64,000 nucleotides of DNA from UBA3792 sp045114775. GTDB lineage: Bacteria > Bacillota > Clostridia > Christensenellales > CAG-138. The stretch is from the NCBI GenBank assembly GCA_045114775.1, contig JBGULC010000012.1, forward strand, positions 1 to 64,000, in the 5' to 3' direction. The notes below the pieces were generated by a model. The model worked only from the letters and a program-made list of their open reading frames with translations. It searched no databases and had not been told where the DNA came from. A program made the position numbers and the translations under genes. Below, piece after piece: positions 32,882-42,989 of the stretch (position 1 is the first letter of the stretch; each line of letters opens with the position of its first letter).

Positions 32882-34675
32882 TCATTCTTCCTCGGGAACG
32901 ACCGCGATATGCAGCTCTTCAAGCTGTTTTGCGTCGACCGGATCGGGCGCGTTCGTCAGCGGGCAGGATGCGTTCTGCACCTTCGGGAACGCGATAACGT
33001 CGCGGATGCTCGCAGCGCCGCAGATCAGCATGGTCACGCGGTCGAGCCCGTACGCCAGTCCGCCGTGCGGCGGCGTGCCGTACTTCAACGCTTCAAGCAG
33101 GAACTTGAACCGCGCTTCCGCCTGTTCTTTGGAAAGACCGATGACGTCGAACATCTTTGCCTGCAGCTCGGTCGAATGGATACGGATCGAGCCGCCGCCG
33201 ATCTCGTTTCCGTTCAGCACAATATCGTACGCCTTGGCGCGGACCTTGCCGGGATCGATGTCCAATAGCGGCAGGTCCTCGTCCATCGGGCTTGTGAACG
33301 GGTGGTGCATCGCAACGAAGCGGTTCTCCTCCTCGCTCCACTCCAGAAGCGGGAATTCGACGACCCACAGGAGATTGAACTTTTTCGGGTCGATGAGGCC
33401 AAGCTTGTCGCCGAGCTTCAGACGCAGCGCACCGAGCGCCGCCCACACGACCGGATTCTTGTCCGCCACAATGAACATGACGTCGCCGGGCTCGAAGTTC
33501 GCCTTCGCCTTGATCGCTTCAAGTTCTTCCTCGGTGAGGAACTTCGCGATCGGAGACTGCAGGCCTTCGGGCTTCCAGTTCATCCACGCAAGGCCCTTCG
33601 CCTTGAAGGTCTTGACAAATTCGCCCAGAGCGTCGATTTCCTTGCGGCTAAAGTGCGCCGTCGCGCCCTTTGCGACGATGCAGCGGACGCTGCCGCCGTT
33701 ATCAAGCGCGTTTTTGAACACGGAGAAGCCGCAGTTTCGGACACATTCGGACAGATCGCATAATTCCATCCCGAAGCGCGTATCGGGCTTATCGGAACCG
33801 TAGCGGTCCATGGCGTCCTGCCACGTGATGCGCGGCAGCGGAAGCTGTACGTCGAAGTCCAGCGTTTCCTTAAAGAGGCGCTTAATGAAGCCCTCGTTCA
33901 TCGCCATGACGTCGTCCGCTTCGACAAACGACATCTCAAGGTCGATCTGCGTAAAGTCCGGCTGACGGTCGGCACGAAGGTCCTCGTCGCGGAAGCAGCG
34001 CGCGATCTGCATGTAGCGGTCGAAGCCACTAAGCATCAGAAGCTGCTTAAAGAGCTGCGGGCTCTGCGGCAGCGCATAGAAGCTGCCCGGATGCACACGG
34101 CTCGGCACGAGATAGTCGCGCGCGCCTTCGGGCGTGCTCTTGGTAAGCATCGGCGTTTCGATCTCCAAAAAGCCGTTTTCTGCAAAGTATTCGTGCGTGA
34201 TGCGCGTGATCTTGTTGCGCATCATGAGGTTTTTCTGCATGCACGGACGGCGAAGGTCCAGATAGCGGTACTTCAAGCGCAAAAGCTCGCCCGCGTTGCA
34301 GTCGTCGCTCGTGTCGATCGGCGGCGTTTCGGCGGTGCTCAGGATCTTGAATTCCCGTACCTTCACTTCGACCTCGCCGGTCTTCATGTTCGGGTTGATC
34401 ATGTTGCCGGTGCGCGCCTCGAGTACGCCCTTGACGGCGAGTACGTATTCGGAACGGATCGTACTTGCGCGATCGAAGTCCTCCTTGCTCAAAGTCGACG
34501 AGTCGAACACGATCTGCATCAGCCCCGTGCGGTCTCTTAGCTGCACAAAGATCAGCGCGCCGAGGTCGCGGCGGACGTTCGTCCAGCCCATCAGCGTGAC
34601 TTCCCGACCGACGTCTTCCTTACCGAGCTCCGTGCAGTAGCACGTACGCTTCCATCCGCTTAAAAACTCTCCCAT
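32882..34675 (-). CDS. aspS: Aspartate--tRNA ligase
   Basis: Class IIb synthetase of bacterial size (597 aa), with an N-terminal OB anticodon-binding domain (about 15-110: VTLMGWTNVRRDLGALIFVQLRDRTG split over two strands), catalytic core (RYLDLRRP; SPQLFKQLLMLSGFDRY; RCFRDEDLRADRQPDFTQID) and the GAD insertion around 290-420. Motif 3 is GGLAYGLDRVTML. ATG 34675 follows GAGGG, which lies in the end of hisS. Whether it also charges tRNA-Asn cannot be judged by eye. Confidence 0.97.
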   Translation of the reverse strand: MGEFLSGWKRTCYCTELGKEDVGREVTLMGWTNVRRDLGALIFVQLRDRTGLMQIVFDSSTLSKEDFDRASTIRSEYVLAVKGVLEARTGNMINPNMKTGEVEVKVREFKILSTAETPPIDTSDDCNAGELLRLKYRYLDLRRPCMQKNLMMRNKITRITHEYFAENGFLEIETPMLTKSTPEGARDYLVPSRVHPGSFYALPQSPQLFKQLLMLSGFDRYMQIARCFRDEDLRADRQPDFTQIDLEMSFVEADDVMAMNEGFIKRLFKETLDFDVQLPLPRITWQDAMDRYGSDKPDTRFGMELCDLSECVRNCGFSVFKNALDNGGSVRCIVAKGATAHFSRKEIDALGEFVKTFKAKGLAWMNWKPEGLQSPIAKFLTEEELEAIKAKANFEPGDVMFIVADKNPVVWAALGALRLKLGDKLGLIDPKKFNLLWVVEFPLLEWSEEENRFVAMHHPFTSPMDEDLPLLDIDPGKVRAKAYDIVLNGNEIGGGSIRIHSTELQAKMFDVIGLSKEQAEARFKFLLEALKYGTPPHGGLAYGLDRVTMLICGAASIRDVIAFPKVQNASCPLTNAPDPVDAKQLEELHIAVVPEEE

Positions 34676-34679
34676 TGTC

Positions 34680-35945
<1,266 letters not shown>

Positions 35946-36190
35946 AGTTTCCTCCTATACAAAAAATCGCGGTCTTTCGCCCATACGAGGGACGGAAGGA
36001 CCGCGGTGCCACCCTGATTCGCAGCATGCTGCTGCGCGCTTTTCCCCGATAACGAAGGGTCTCCGGCGTGCCTTTTTCTTCCGGCACACAGCTTCCGGCT
36101 GTCCTTCCCCGTCCTCTCTCCGCACGTCTTTCAGCCGCGGACGCGCTCTCTTTGGGACGATACAACGGGTACTCTTCCGTTCAACGCTTT
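35946..36190 (-). promoter_or_regulatory. T-box leader of hisS-aspS-trxA-cyclase, probable Asp (GAC) specifier
   Basis: The 14-nt T-box core AGGGTGGCACCGCG is at 36002-36015 (minus). Upstream are the Stem I landmarks AGAGAGCG and GGCTGAAAG, and an AAGAGTA element. In the 3' side of the specifier loop the only fitting codon is GAC at 36101-36103; no CAC or CAT is present between the Stem I distal loop and that point. Uncharged tRNA-Asp should favour the antiterminator. The exact Stem I fold is inferred by eye. Confidence 0.9.
35961..36005 (-). terminator. T-box regulated terminator
   Basis: CGCGGTC/GACCGCG stem (35999-36005 with 35968-35974) and a T6 run; its 5' arm overlaps the T-box core, as needed for switching. 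Confidence 0.88.
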
Positions 36191-36196
36191 GCGCTT

Positions 36197-36224
36197 ATTA
36201 TACCATGCAAACCGATAATGTCAA
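36197..36224 (-). promoter_or_regulatory. Promoter of the hisS operon
   Basis: TTGACA-N16-TATAAT on the minus strand, starting a few bases past the hemZ stop. Confidence 0.85.
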
Positions 36225-36230
36225 GCAAAA

Positions 36231-37670
36231 TCAAGGTAAAAACAGCTTTCTTTTGGCGGCGTCCAAAATATCCAGCTTCGCGCCGTAGGTCGGGACGTCC
36301 TTCGGGTTCGGGATGCGCTCGACGTGGTTCTCGGAACCGAACACACGCTTGGTCATCGCGCCCGCGCCGTGCGCCAGGATCGAGGTCGTCTCCTCCATCA
36401 TGTCCACGTTATAGACGCAGAGCCTGCCGTCCGCGGCATAGCCGACGTTTTCAAGGTTGCCGTTCTGATATTTCTGCCGGTACATGTAGTACGGCCAGAG
36501 CCCGATCTCCTTTGCCGCCGCAAATCCCATGTCGATCATGGTCTCGACGTCCTCGCGCGCGGGCAGCGGGTACTTATCGAGCTGGTCCTTCAATCTGCTC
36601 GAACGCTTGATCGCAAGCGTGTGGACCGTGAGATTGTCGGGGCCGAGCGCTTTGATCTCGGATAACGTGCGTTCGAAATCGGCGACCGTCTCGCCCGGAA
36701 GCCCCGCGATCAGGTCCATGTTGATCGAGGAAAAGCCCATCGAACGCGCCAGCGCAAACGCTTCTTTGATTTCCGCCGCCGTGTGCGCTCTGCCGATGCG
36801 GCGGAGCGTTTCGTCCGACATCGTCTGCGGATTGATCGAGATGCGCTCCACGCCGTGCGCTCTCAAAATCTGCAGCTTTTCCTTTGTGATCGTATCGGGA
36901 CGCCCCGCCTCGACGGTACATTCCGTGCCGTAACCGCCGTAACAGGCTTCAAAATGCGATAAAAGCCCATCGAGCTCCTCCGCGGAAAGCACGGTCGGCG
37001 TGCCGCCGCCGAGATACGACGCGCGAACGTGCAGCCCGCCGTCTGAAACGAGCCTCGCTCCGTTTTCGATATCCCGGTACAGATACGGAAGATACTCTTT
37101 GATCGCGTTCTTTTGGGCGATCTCCGCGCCGAACGAGCAGTAGAGACAGCGCGTTTTGCAGTACGGAATGCCGACATAGATATCGACGTCGTCCGACCGT
37201 ACCGATCCGAGGATCGGCTTTTGCACGGCGTTGATCGTCGCGGCAAGGCGCAGCTTGTCGATGCGCACCGAGAACACCTCGCGGAACTGCCGCACAGCTT
37301 CCTCGTCGCCCACGCGTTCGCAAAGCTCGCGCAAAAGCTTGGTCGGGCGGATGCCGGTCAGGCTCCCCCATGGCATCTCCGTGGGCTGTACGCGCTGCAT
37401 CAGCGCATAGACCGCGCGCTTCAGCGCACGCTTTTCCTGCCGCTTCCGATCGAGCGGATCGCTGTCGTCGACGGAGTACTCCACCGTGATCGGCTCGCCC
37501 TCCGGCAGTCTTGCCGCTGCGGTCATGGTCTGCTCGTCCAGCATCGCCGAAACAGTCAGCGTCGTCTCCGGCGTCTCGTCTGCCGTGACGGGAACAAGGC
37601 CGAGGAACATGCGGATCTCCTCGGCGATATCGTTTGCGTATTGCGGTGTGTTGGTGATCAGTCGAACCAT
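36231..37670 (-). CDS. hemZ: Coproporphyrinogen-III-oxidase-like radical SAM protein HemZ
   Basis: Radical SAM enzyme (479 aa) of the HemN/HemZ group. The cluster motif is YCKTRCLYCSF (C-x3-C-x2-C) near residues 172-181, followed by SYLGGGTPTVLSAEEL and the GxDNLTVHTLAIKR region. An N-terminal extension of about 160 residues is characteristic of clostridial HemZ. Other haem genes are absent from the window, and some relatives are haem chaperones, so oxidase activity is not certain. Overlaps the metallo-hydrolase gene by 13 nt. Confidence 0.85.
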   Translation of the reverse strand: MVRLITNTPQYANDIAEEIRMFLGLVPVTADETPETTLTVSAMLDEQTMTAAARLPEGEPITVEYSVDDSDPLDRKRQEKRALKRAVYALMQRVQPTEMPWGSLTGIRPTKLLRELCERVGDEEAVRQFREVFSVRIDKLRLAATINAVQKPILGSVRSDDVDIYVGIPYCKTRCLYCSFGAEIAQKNAIKEYLPYLYRDIENGARLVSDGGLHVRASYLGGGTPTVLSAEELDGLLSHFEACYGGYGTECTVEAGRPDTITKEKLQILRAHGVERISINPQTMSDETLRRIGRAHTAAEIKEAFALARSMGFSSINMDLIAGLPGETVADFERTLSEIKALGPDNLTVHTLAIKRSSRLKDQLDKYPLPAREDVETMIDMGFAAAKEIGLWPYYMYRQKYQNGNLENVGYAADGRLCVYNVDMMEETTSILAHGAGAMTKRVFGSENHVERIPNPKDVPTYGAKLDILDAAKRKLFLP

Positions 37671-38299
37671 ACGCTTTCAAAATTGATCGGATTGGAGCGC
37701 TTCTCCTCCGCGATCGTCGTCGGCTCCTCGTGTCCGGGATAGACCCGATAATCGTCCGGCAGCGCAAAGAGTACGTTCCGGATCGAAAGGCTCAGCGCGT
37801 TGAAATCGCCGGTCGGCAGATCGTACCGGCCGTAGCTCTGAGCAAAGAGCGTGTCGCCCGAGAACGCGCAGCGCTCTCCGTCGCAGACGAACGTGACGCC
37901 GCCCGCCGTGTGTCCCGGCGTTTCGAGCACGCGGAAAATAAGCCCCGCTGCTTCGAACGTATCGCCGTCCCGAAGCAGCACGTCCGGCTCGACCGGCTCC
38001 TGCTTTATCCCTGCCATCGAAGCAAGGCTCGCGCGGGCGCTTCGCAAACCGTCGGCATCCGTTTCGGAGATATAGATCTTTGCGCCGGTCGCCTTCTTGA
38101 GTCCCGCGACGCCCAGAAGATGGTCGAAATGCCGATGCGTGACGAGGATATCGGAGAGCGTCCAGCCGCGGTCCCTAAGGATCGCAAGGGCAAGGTCCGC
38201 GTCCGACGGGTCGATGACCGCGACGGTCTTTGCGCCGTCGCGTCCCACAAAGTACATATTCGCCGATACCGGACCGCAGGGATAACCAAAGAGAATCAT
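37658..38299 (-). CDS. MBL-fold metallo-hydrolase (glyoxalase II-like)
   Basis: Metallo-beta-lactamase-fold hydrolase (213 aa). The metal site is THRHFDHLLG (HxHxDH in the variant HRHFDH), with further ligands in ETPGHTAGGV, FSGDTLF and YPGHEEPT. Single-domain relatives hydrolyse thioesters such as S-lactoylglutathione, but the true substrate in Clostridia is unclear. One nt behind dtd (TGATATG). Confidence 0.9.
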   Translation of the reverse strand: MILFGYPCGPVSANMYFVGRDGAKTVAVIDPSDADLALAILRDRGWTLSDILVTHRHFDHLLGVAGLKKATGAKIYISETDADGLRSARASLASMAGIKQEPVEPDVLLRDGDTFEAAGLIFRVLETPGHTAGGVTFVCDGERCAFSGDTLFAQSYGRYDLPTGDFNALSLSIRNVLFALPDDYRVYPGHEEPTTIAEEKRSNPINFESVWFD

Positions 38300-38300
38300 A

Positions 38301-38747
38301 TCAGAAGCCTTTCCTGGAATCCAAAAGGATCGTAAACGGTCCGTCGTTTTCGATCGAGACCTTCATATCCGCTCCGAAACGCCCGGTCTCGACCGGAACC
38401 GCCTGCCGCAGTTTTGCGATACAGCGCTCATAGAGCGGGATCGCCTGTTCCGGTCGGGCCGCGTCGATGTAGCTCGGGCGTCTGCCCTTCCTTGCGTCGC
38501 CCATCAGCGTGAACTGTGAGATCAGGAGGATCGCGCCGGAAATATCGAGCACGTTTTTGTTCGGCACGCCGTTTTCGTCGTCGAAGATGCGAAGCCCCAG
38601 GAGCTTATCCGTCATATAATCCGCGTCCGCCTCCGTATCGCCCGTCGATACGCCCAAAAGGACGCAGAGCCCGTTTGCAATCGCGCCGACCGTTTCGCCG
38701 TCGATTTTCACGCTTGCCTCGGTCACGCGCTGTACCACTGCACGCAT
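38301..38747 (-). CDS. dtd: D-aminoacyl-tRNA deacylase
   Basis: Removes D-amino acids and misattached glycine from tRNA (148 aa). MRAVVQRVTEASVKIDGE opens the chain; the SQFTLMGDARKGRRPSY loop and VETGRFGADMKVSIENDGPFT (Gly-cisPro-type and active-site strands) complete the family pattern. Start follows AGGGAGGACAGT. Between rel and the MBL gene in one operon. Confidence 0.96.
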   Translation of the reverse strand: MRAVVQRVTEASVKIDGETVGAIANGLCVLLGVSTGDTEADADYMTDKLLGLRIFDDENGVPNKNVLDISGAILLISQFTLMGDARKGRRPSYIDAARPEQAIPLYERCIAKLRQAVPVETGRFGADMKVSIENDGPFTILLDSRKGF

Positions 38748-38757
38748 ACTGTCCTCC

Positions 38758-40932
38758 CTATACGCGGAACACGTCCACGACCTGTTTGATCTTCCGGAGG
38801 TTTGAAATGATCATCTGCAGCTGCTCGGCGCCTGTGACCGTACAGGTGATCTCCATCGCCGCGTAGCCGTCGTCGGTCGACCGGCTCGAAAGGTCGGTCA
38901 TGTTGACGTTCAGGTTCAGGAGCACCTTCGAAACCTCCATAAGCGAGCCCGGCTTGTCCTCGATAAACACGCGGATCGTCGCCGAAAAGCTCGTGTGCTC
39001 GTCCATCGCCCACTCGACCTCGATCATGCGCTCGGCGTCCTGCATGAGGTTCTTGAGGTTCTTGCAGTCCGCGCGATGCACGGAAACGCCTCTGCCGCGG
39101 GTCACGTAGCCGACGATCGGATCGCCCGGAAGCGGGTTGCAGCAGTTTCCGAAGAACACCGCCATTCCCGGATCGCCGTGCACGTAGATCCCCTTCGGGT
39201 TCGCGCGGTGCAGCGGTTTTTTCGGCAGCTCCTGATCGGACTCCTCAAAGCGTTTTTTGAGTTCGTCGAGGCGCTCCTCCTTGCGGTGCAGGTCGATGAG
39301 CTTGTGCAGGACCTGCCCCGCCGAAATACCGCCGAAACCGATCGCGGAATAGAGATCGTCGAGCGAAACGAGGTTATGCCGTTTCAGGACTTCGTTGTAG
39401 TATTCCGGCTTCATCAGGATCGCAAGGCTCTGCGCGTGCCGCTTCGCCGCTTCCTCGAGCATCTCACGGCCGCGCTGGATGTTCTCCTCGCGGTTCTCGT
39501 GCTTGAACCATTGCCGGATCTTGTTCTTTGCCGTCTGCGTCTTGACGATCGTAAGCCAATCACGGCTCGGTCCCGGCTGCGAGTTGGACGTGATGATCTC
39601 GACGACGTCGTTCGTTTTCAGCTTGTAATCGAGCCGCACGACGTTTCCGTTGACGCGGGCATGCTGACAGTGATGCCCGACGTTCGTGTGGATGCGGTAA
39701 GCAAAGTCCAGCGGCGTCGAGCCCACGGGCAGGTCGATGATCTCGCCCTTCGGGGTCAGCACGAAAACGTATTCGCCGAGGAAGTCCTTCAGGATGTTGT
39801 CGACAAACTCCTTGCTGTCCTCTGCGTTTTCGTCCGCCTCAAGCACCTGCCTCAGCCACGCCGTCCTGCGGTCGAGCTCCGTCATCGACTGACGGCCTTC
39901 CTTGTACATCCAGTGCGCCGCAATGCCGTATTCCGCGGTCGCGTGCATCTCCTTCGTGCGGATCTGTACCTCGAACGGAATGCCCTTTTCGTCCATGACC
40001 GTCGTGTGCAGCGAACGGTACAGGTTCGGCTTCGGCATCGCGATATAATCCTTGAACCGACCCGGCAGCGGCTTCCACGTTGCGTGGATGACGCCCAGCG
40101 CGGCGTAACAGTCCGTTACGGTGTCGACGATGATGCGAATCGCGATCAGGTCGTAGAGCTCGTGCAGCGTGCAGTTGTTGCGCTGCATCTTGCGGTACGA
40201 GGAATACAGATGCTTCGGCCGTCCCGAAATGCTGCCCTCGATATTGGCCTCTTTTAGAAGCACCTTCATCTTTTCCATGGCGCTCGACAAAAGCTCCAGT
40301 CGCTCCTTCTGCTGCACGTCGACCTGCGCCTTGATGTTCTCGTATTCCTCGGGCATCAGGTACTTGAACGACAGATCCTCAAGCTCGCTGCGGATCGCGC
40401 CCATGCCGAAGCGGTGCGCCAAAGGCGCGTAGACTTCGATCGTCTCCTTGGATTTCTTGATCTGCTTTGCGGGCGAACAGACGTCGATCGTGCGCATGTT
40501 GTGCAAACGGTCTGCAAGCTTGATGATAACGACGCGCACGTCCTCGGCGATCGCAAGGAAGAGCTTCCGGAGGTTCTCCGTCTGTTCCTGTTTCTTTGTG
40601 ACGTAGGTCTGCTTTCCGGATTTGGTCAGCTTTGTAACGCCGTCGACCAGAAACGCGACCTCTTTCCCGAACATCTTTTCGATGTCCTCGATCTGCACGT
40701 TGTCCCCGTCCTCGACGGTGTCGTGCAGCACGCCCGCGATCACGGTCGGCGCGTCCATGCCCATGTCCAGAAGATAGGACGCGACGGTCAGCGGATGTGT
40801 CACAAACGGCGTGCCGTCGTCCCGCTTCTGATTGCAGTGCACGCGCGCCGCAAACGAGACGGCCTCCGCCATCTTCTTCGCCTGTTCCTCGCCGAACCGT
40901 TCGGCAAACTGTGCTATGAGCCGTTCCTCCAT
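38758..40932 (-). CDS. rel: Bifunctional (p)ppGpp synthetase/hydrolase
   Basis: Stringent-response enzyme (724 aa). The HD hydrolase domain has HDTVEDGD near residue 68; the synthetase domain carries YSSYRKMQRNN and GRFKDYIAMPKPNLYRSLH with the RFKD motif typical of bifunctional Rel rather than RelA. TGS domain about 385-445 (VFVLTPKGEIIDLPVGSTP), a zinc-finger/helical region around 540-620, and a C-terminal ACT domain from about 650. The operon context recJ-rel-dtd is standard in Firmicutes. apt is absent here. Confidence 0.96.
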   Translation of the reverse strand: MEERLIAQFAERFGEEQAKKMAEAVSFAARVHCNQKRDDGTPFVTHPLTVASYLLDMGMDAPTVIAGVLHDTVEDGDNVQIEDIEKMFGKEVAFLVDGVTKLTKSGKQTYVTKKQEQTENLRKLFLAIAEDVRVVIIKLADRLHNMRTIDVCSPAKQIKKSKETIEVYAPLAHRFGMGAIRSELEDLSFKYLMPEEYENIKAQVDVQQKERLELLSSAMEKMKVLLKEANIEGSISGRPKHLYSSYRKMQRNNCTLHELYDLIAIRIIVDTVTDCYAALGVIHATWKPLPGRFKDYIAMPKPNLYRSLHTTVMDEKGIPFEVQIRTKEMHATAEYGIAAHWMYKEGRQSMTELDRRTAWLRQVLEADENAEDSKEFVDNILKDFLGEYVFVLTPKGEIIDLPVGSTPLDFAYRIHTNVGHHCQHARVNGNVVRLDYKLKTNDVVEIITSNSQPGPSRDWLTIVKTQTAKNKIRQWFKHENREENIQRGREMLEEAAKRHAQSLAILMKPEYYNEVLKRHNLVSLDDLYSAIGFGGISAGQVLHKLIDLHRKEERLDELKKRFEESDQELPKKPLHRANPKGIYVHGDPGMAVFFGNCCNPLPGDPIVGYVTRGRGVSVHRADCKNLKNLMQDAERMIEVEWAMDEHTSFSATIRVFIEDKPGSLMEVSKVLLNLNVNMTDLSSRSTDDGYAAMEITCTVTGAEQLQMIISNLRKIKQVVDVFRV

Positions 40933-40958
40933 GAGCGTCCACCTTTCCCTTTGAACCT

Positions 40959-42941
40959 TTATATTTTACTTGAAACGACGACCGGATACAAGAGGGCATT
41001 TTGAATTTGTTTCTTTTCCTGTACCGTTTCGCTGAAAAAACATCCGTTGGCGTACCGTACGACGCCGATCTCGAGGAGCGGCAGCAGCGCGGTCCGTTCC
41101 CGTTCGGAGAGGCTCTCGCACGCGACGCCGTTTTGCAAACGCTTCAGAAGCGTCCGGTAGATCGCGCGGATCTCCGTTTCCGGGACCTTCGGAAGCCGCG
41201 AAAGGATCGTGTCGTCCGGCAGCGGTCCTCCGCCGACGATCGAGCGCAGGCACGCCGTGATCGCTTCGGAAACCGTTTCGTCGACCGATCGTTCCAGCCT
41301 TTCCGTGCGCACGGTGACCTCCGGTCTCCCCTGATAGCTGGAAAGCTCGATCGAAACGTACGCCCTTGCGTCGGAAAACGCGCTCCAGTCCGCATAGCGG
41401 TCGCCGGTTCCGAACGAAACGATGCGGATCGCGGTTTTGCCGTCGGAAAGCTTCGCGCCGAGGTGAGTTCCCTCCCGTCCCATCAAACGAACGCCGGAGA
41501 GCGCGCCCTCGATCGCAAACAGCGGCGCGCGGTTTCCCTCGCCGAACGGCGACAGATAGGTCAGCTCCCGCGCAAACGCGGTCGTGATCTCCGGGATCGC
41601 GAGCCGGTCCTCATAGAAACAAATCTCCTCCGGGAGTCCCGACGGGAACATCTCCGCAAGATCGTCCTCCAGCGTCGTTCTGAGCGTCTCAAACGCGCCG
41701 GATTCGACCGTTGCGCCTGCGGCGAGCCGATGCCCGCCGAAGCGCAAAAGAAGCTCGCTGTGCCTTGTGAGAAGCGCAAAGAGGTCGACGGCGGGCACGC
41801 TGCGGCCCGAGCCGACCAACTGCCCGTTGACCTCGGAAAACAGGAAGACCGGACAGCGATACCGTTCCAGAAGCCGGGACGCGACGATGCCGATCACGCC
41901 CGTGTTCCAGTCCGCGCCCTTGAGGATCAGGATGCGCGGATCGGCCTTTTGGATCTGCGCCTCCGCCTCCCGGAAAATCTTCTGCTCCTCGGCGCGTCGG
42001 CGCACGTTCTCGCCCTCCAGCGCGGCCGCAAGCGTTTCGCGTTCTGCGGGATCGTCGGTGAGCAGCAGGCGCACCGCGCGCGTCGCGTCGCCCATGCGCC
42101 CGGCGGCGTTCATGCGCGGCGCAAGGACAAAGGACAGCGTGCTTTCCCCCGCGATCTCCGTAACCCCCGCGGCGTCCAGAAGCGCCCGAAGTCCCGGCTG
42201 CATCGGCACGAGCGGCAGGCCCTTTTTGACGACGGCGCGGTTCAGCGCGGTCAGCGGCACGACGTCGGCCATCGTGGCAAGCGCGGCGATCGGAAGATAC
42301 TTTCCGATCCCGATGTCCAAAGCGCTCGCAAGCAGCATCGCGACCGCCGCCCCGCAAAGGCTGTTCAGCGCGGGATCCTGATCGGTCCTCGACGCGCAGA
42401 CGACGGCGCACGCGTCCGGCAGCGTCTCATGGCAGCGGTGATGGTCGGTCACGACCGTGTCCATACCGAGCGAATTGGCGTAACCGATCTCGGCGTGCGC
42501 GGAGATGCCGTTGTCAACGGTGACGATCAACTTCACGCCATCCGCCCGCATCGCATCGACGGCGTTCGGATTCAGGCCGTAGCCCTCGCCTTGTCTGCTC
42601 GGCAAAAGAAACGTCACGTTCGCGCCGAGACGGGAAAGCGCGTCGGTCAGAACAGCCGTTGCACAGACGCCGTCGGTGTCATAGTCGCCGTACACGCAGA
42701 TCCGTTCGCCCGCTTCGATCGCGGCGCGGATCCTTTGAACCGCCCGGTCCATGTCCGCAAACAGGAACGGATCGGGCAGCGCCTGCGCCTCCGGATGGAG
42801 GAACGCCTCGATCGAGGCGTCGTCAAGGAGACCGCGCCGCACCAGCATGGCGGCAAACGGTCTTGTGAATCCGAAGCGGTCCTCTATTCCTTTGACGGCG
42901 GCGTCCGAAACGTCCCCGTTTTCACGCGGCAGATATTTCAT
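40959..42941 (-). CDS. recJ: Single-stranded-DNA exonuclease RecJ
   Basis: 5'-3' exonuclease for recombination and mismatch repair (660 aa). DHH-domain motifs: YGDYDTDGVCAT, TVDNGISAHAEI, TDHHRCHETLPDA; DHHA1 part with LAPRMNAAGRMGDA and GGHRLAAGATVE. The C-terminal OB region is about 450-560. It follows the ackA terminator, but the ATG at 42941 has no clear ribosome site (upstream CCTTTTTATGCCGT), and I find no good promoter in the 48-nt gap. Confidence 0.94.
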   Translation of the reverse strand: MKYLPRENGDVSDAAVKGIEDRFGFTRPFAAMLVRRGLLDDASIEAFLHPEAQALPDPFLFADMDRAVQRIRAAIEAGERICVYGDYDTDGVCATAVLTDALSRLGANVTFLLPSRQGEGYGLNPNAVDAMRADGVKLIVTVDNGISAHAEIGYANSLGMDTVVTDHHRCHETLPDACAVVCASRTDQDPALNSLCGAAVAMLLASALDIGIGKYLPIAALATMADVVPLTALNRAVVKKGLPLVPMQPGLRALLDAAGVTEIAGESTLSFVLAPRMNAAGRMGDATRAVRLLLTDDPAERETLAAALEGENVRRRAEEQKIFREAEAQIQKADPRILILKGADWNTGVIGIVASRLLERYRCPVFLFSEVNGQLVGSGRSVPAVDLFALLTRHSELLLRFGGHRLAAGATVESGAFETLRTTLEDDLAEMFPSGLPEEICFYEDRLAIPEITTAFARELTYLSPFGEGNRAPLFAIEGALSGVRLMGREGTHLGAKLSDGKTAIRIVSFGTGDRYADWSAFSDARAYVSIELSSYQGRPEVTVRTERLERSVDETVSEAITACLRSIVGGGPLPDDTILSRLPKVPETEIRAIYRTLLKRLQNGVACESLSERERTALLPLLEIGVVRYANGCFFSETVQEKKQIQNALLYPVVVSSKI

Positions 42942-42948
42942 ACGGCAT

Positions 42949-42979
42949 AAAAAGGGCCGCGGAATACGATCCGCAGCCC
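42949..42979 (-). terminator. Terminator after ackA
   Basis: Stem GGGCTGCGGA/TCCGCGGCCC with one wobble pair (42954-42963 with 42970-42979), then TTTTTAT on the minus strand. Confidence 0.82.
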
Positions 42980-42989
42980 ATCAGCGTCC

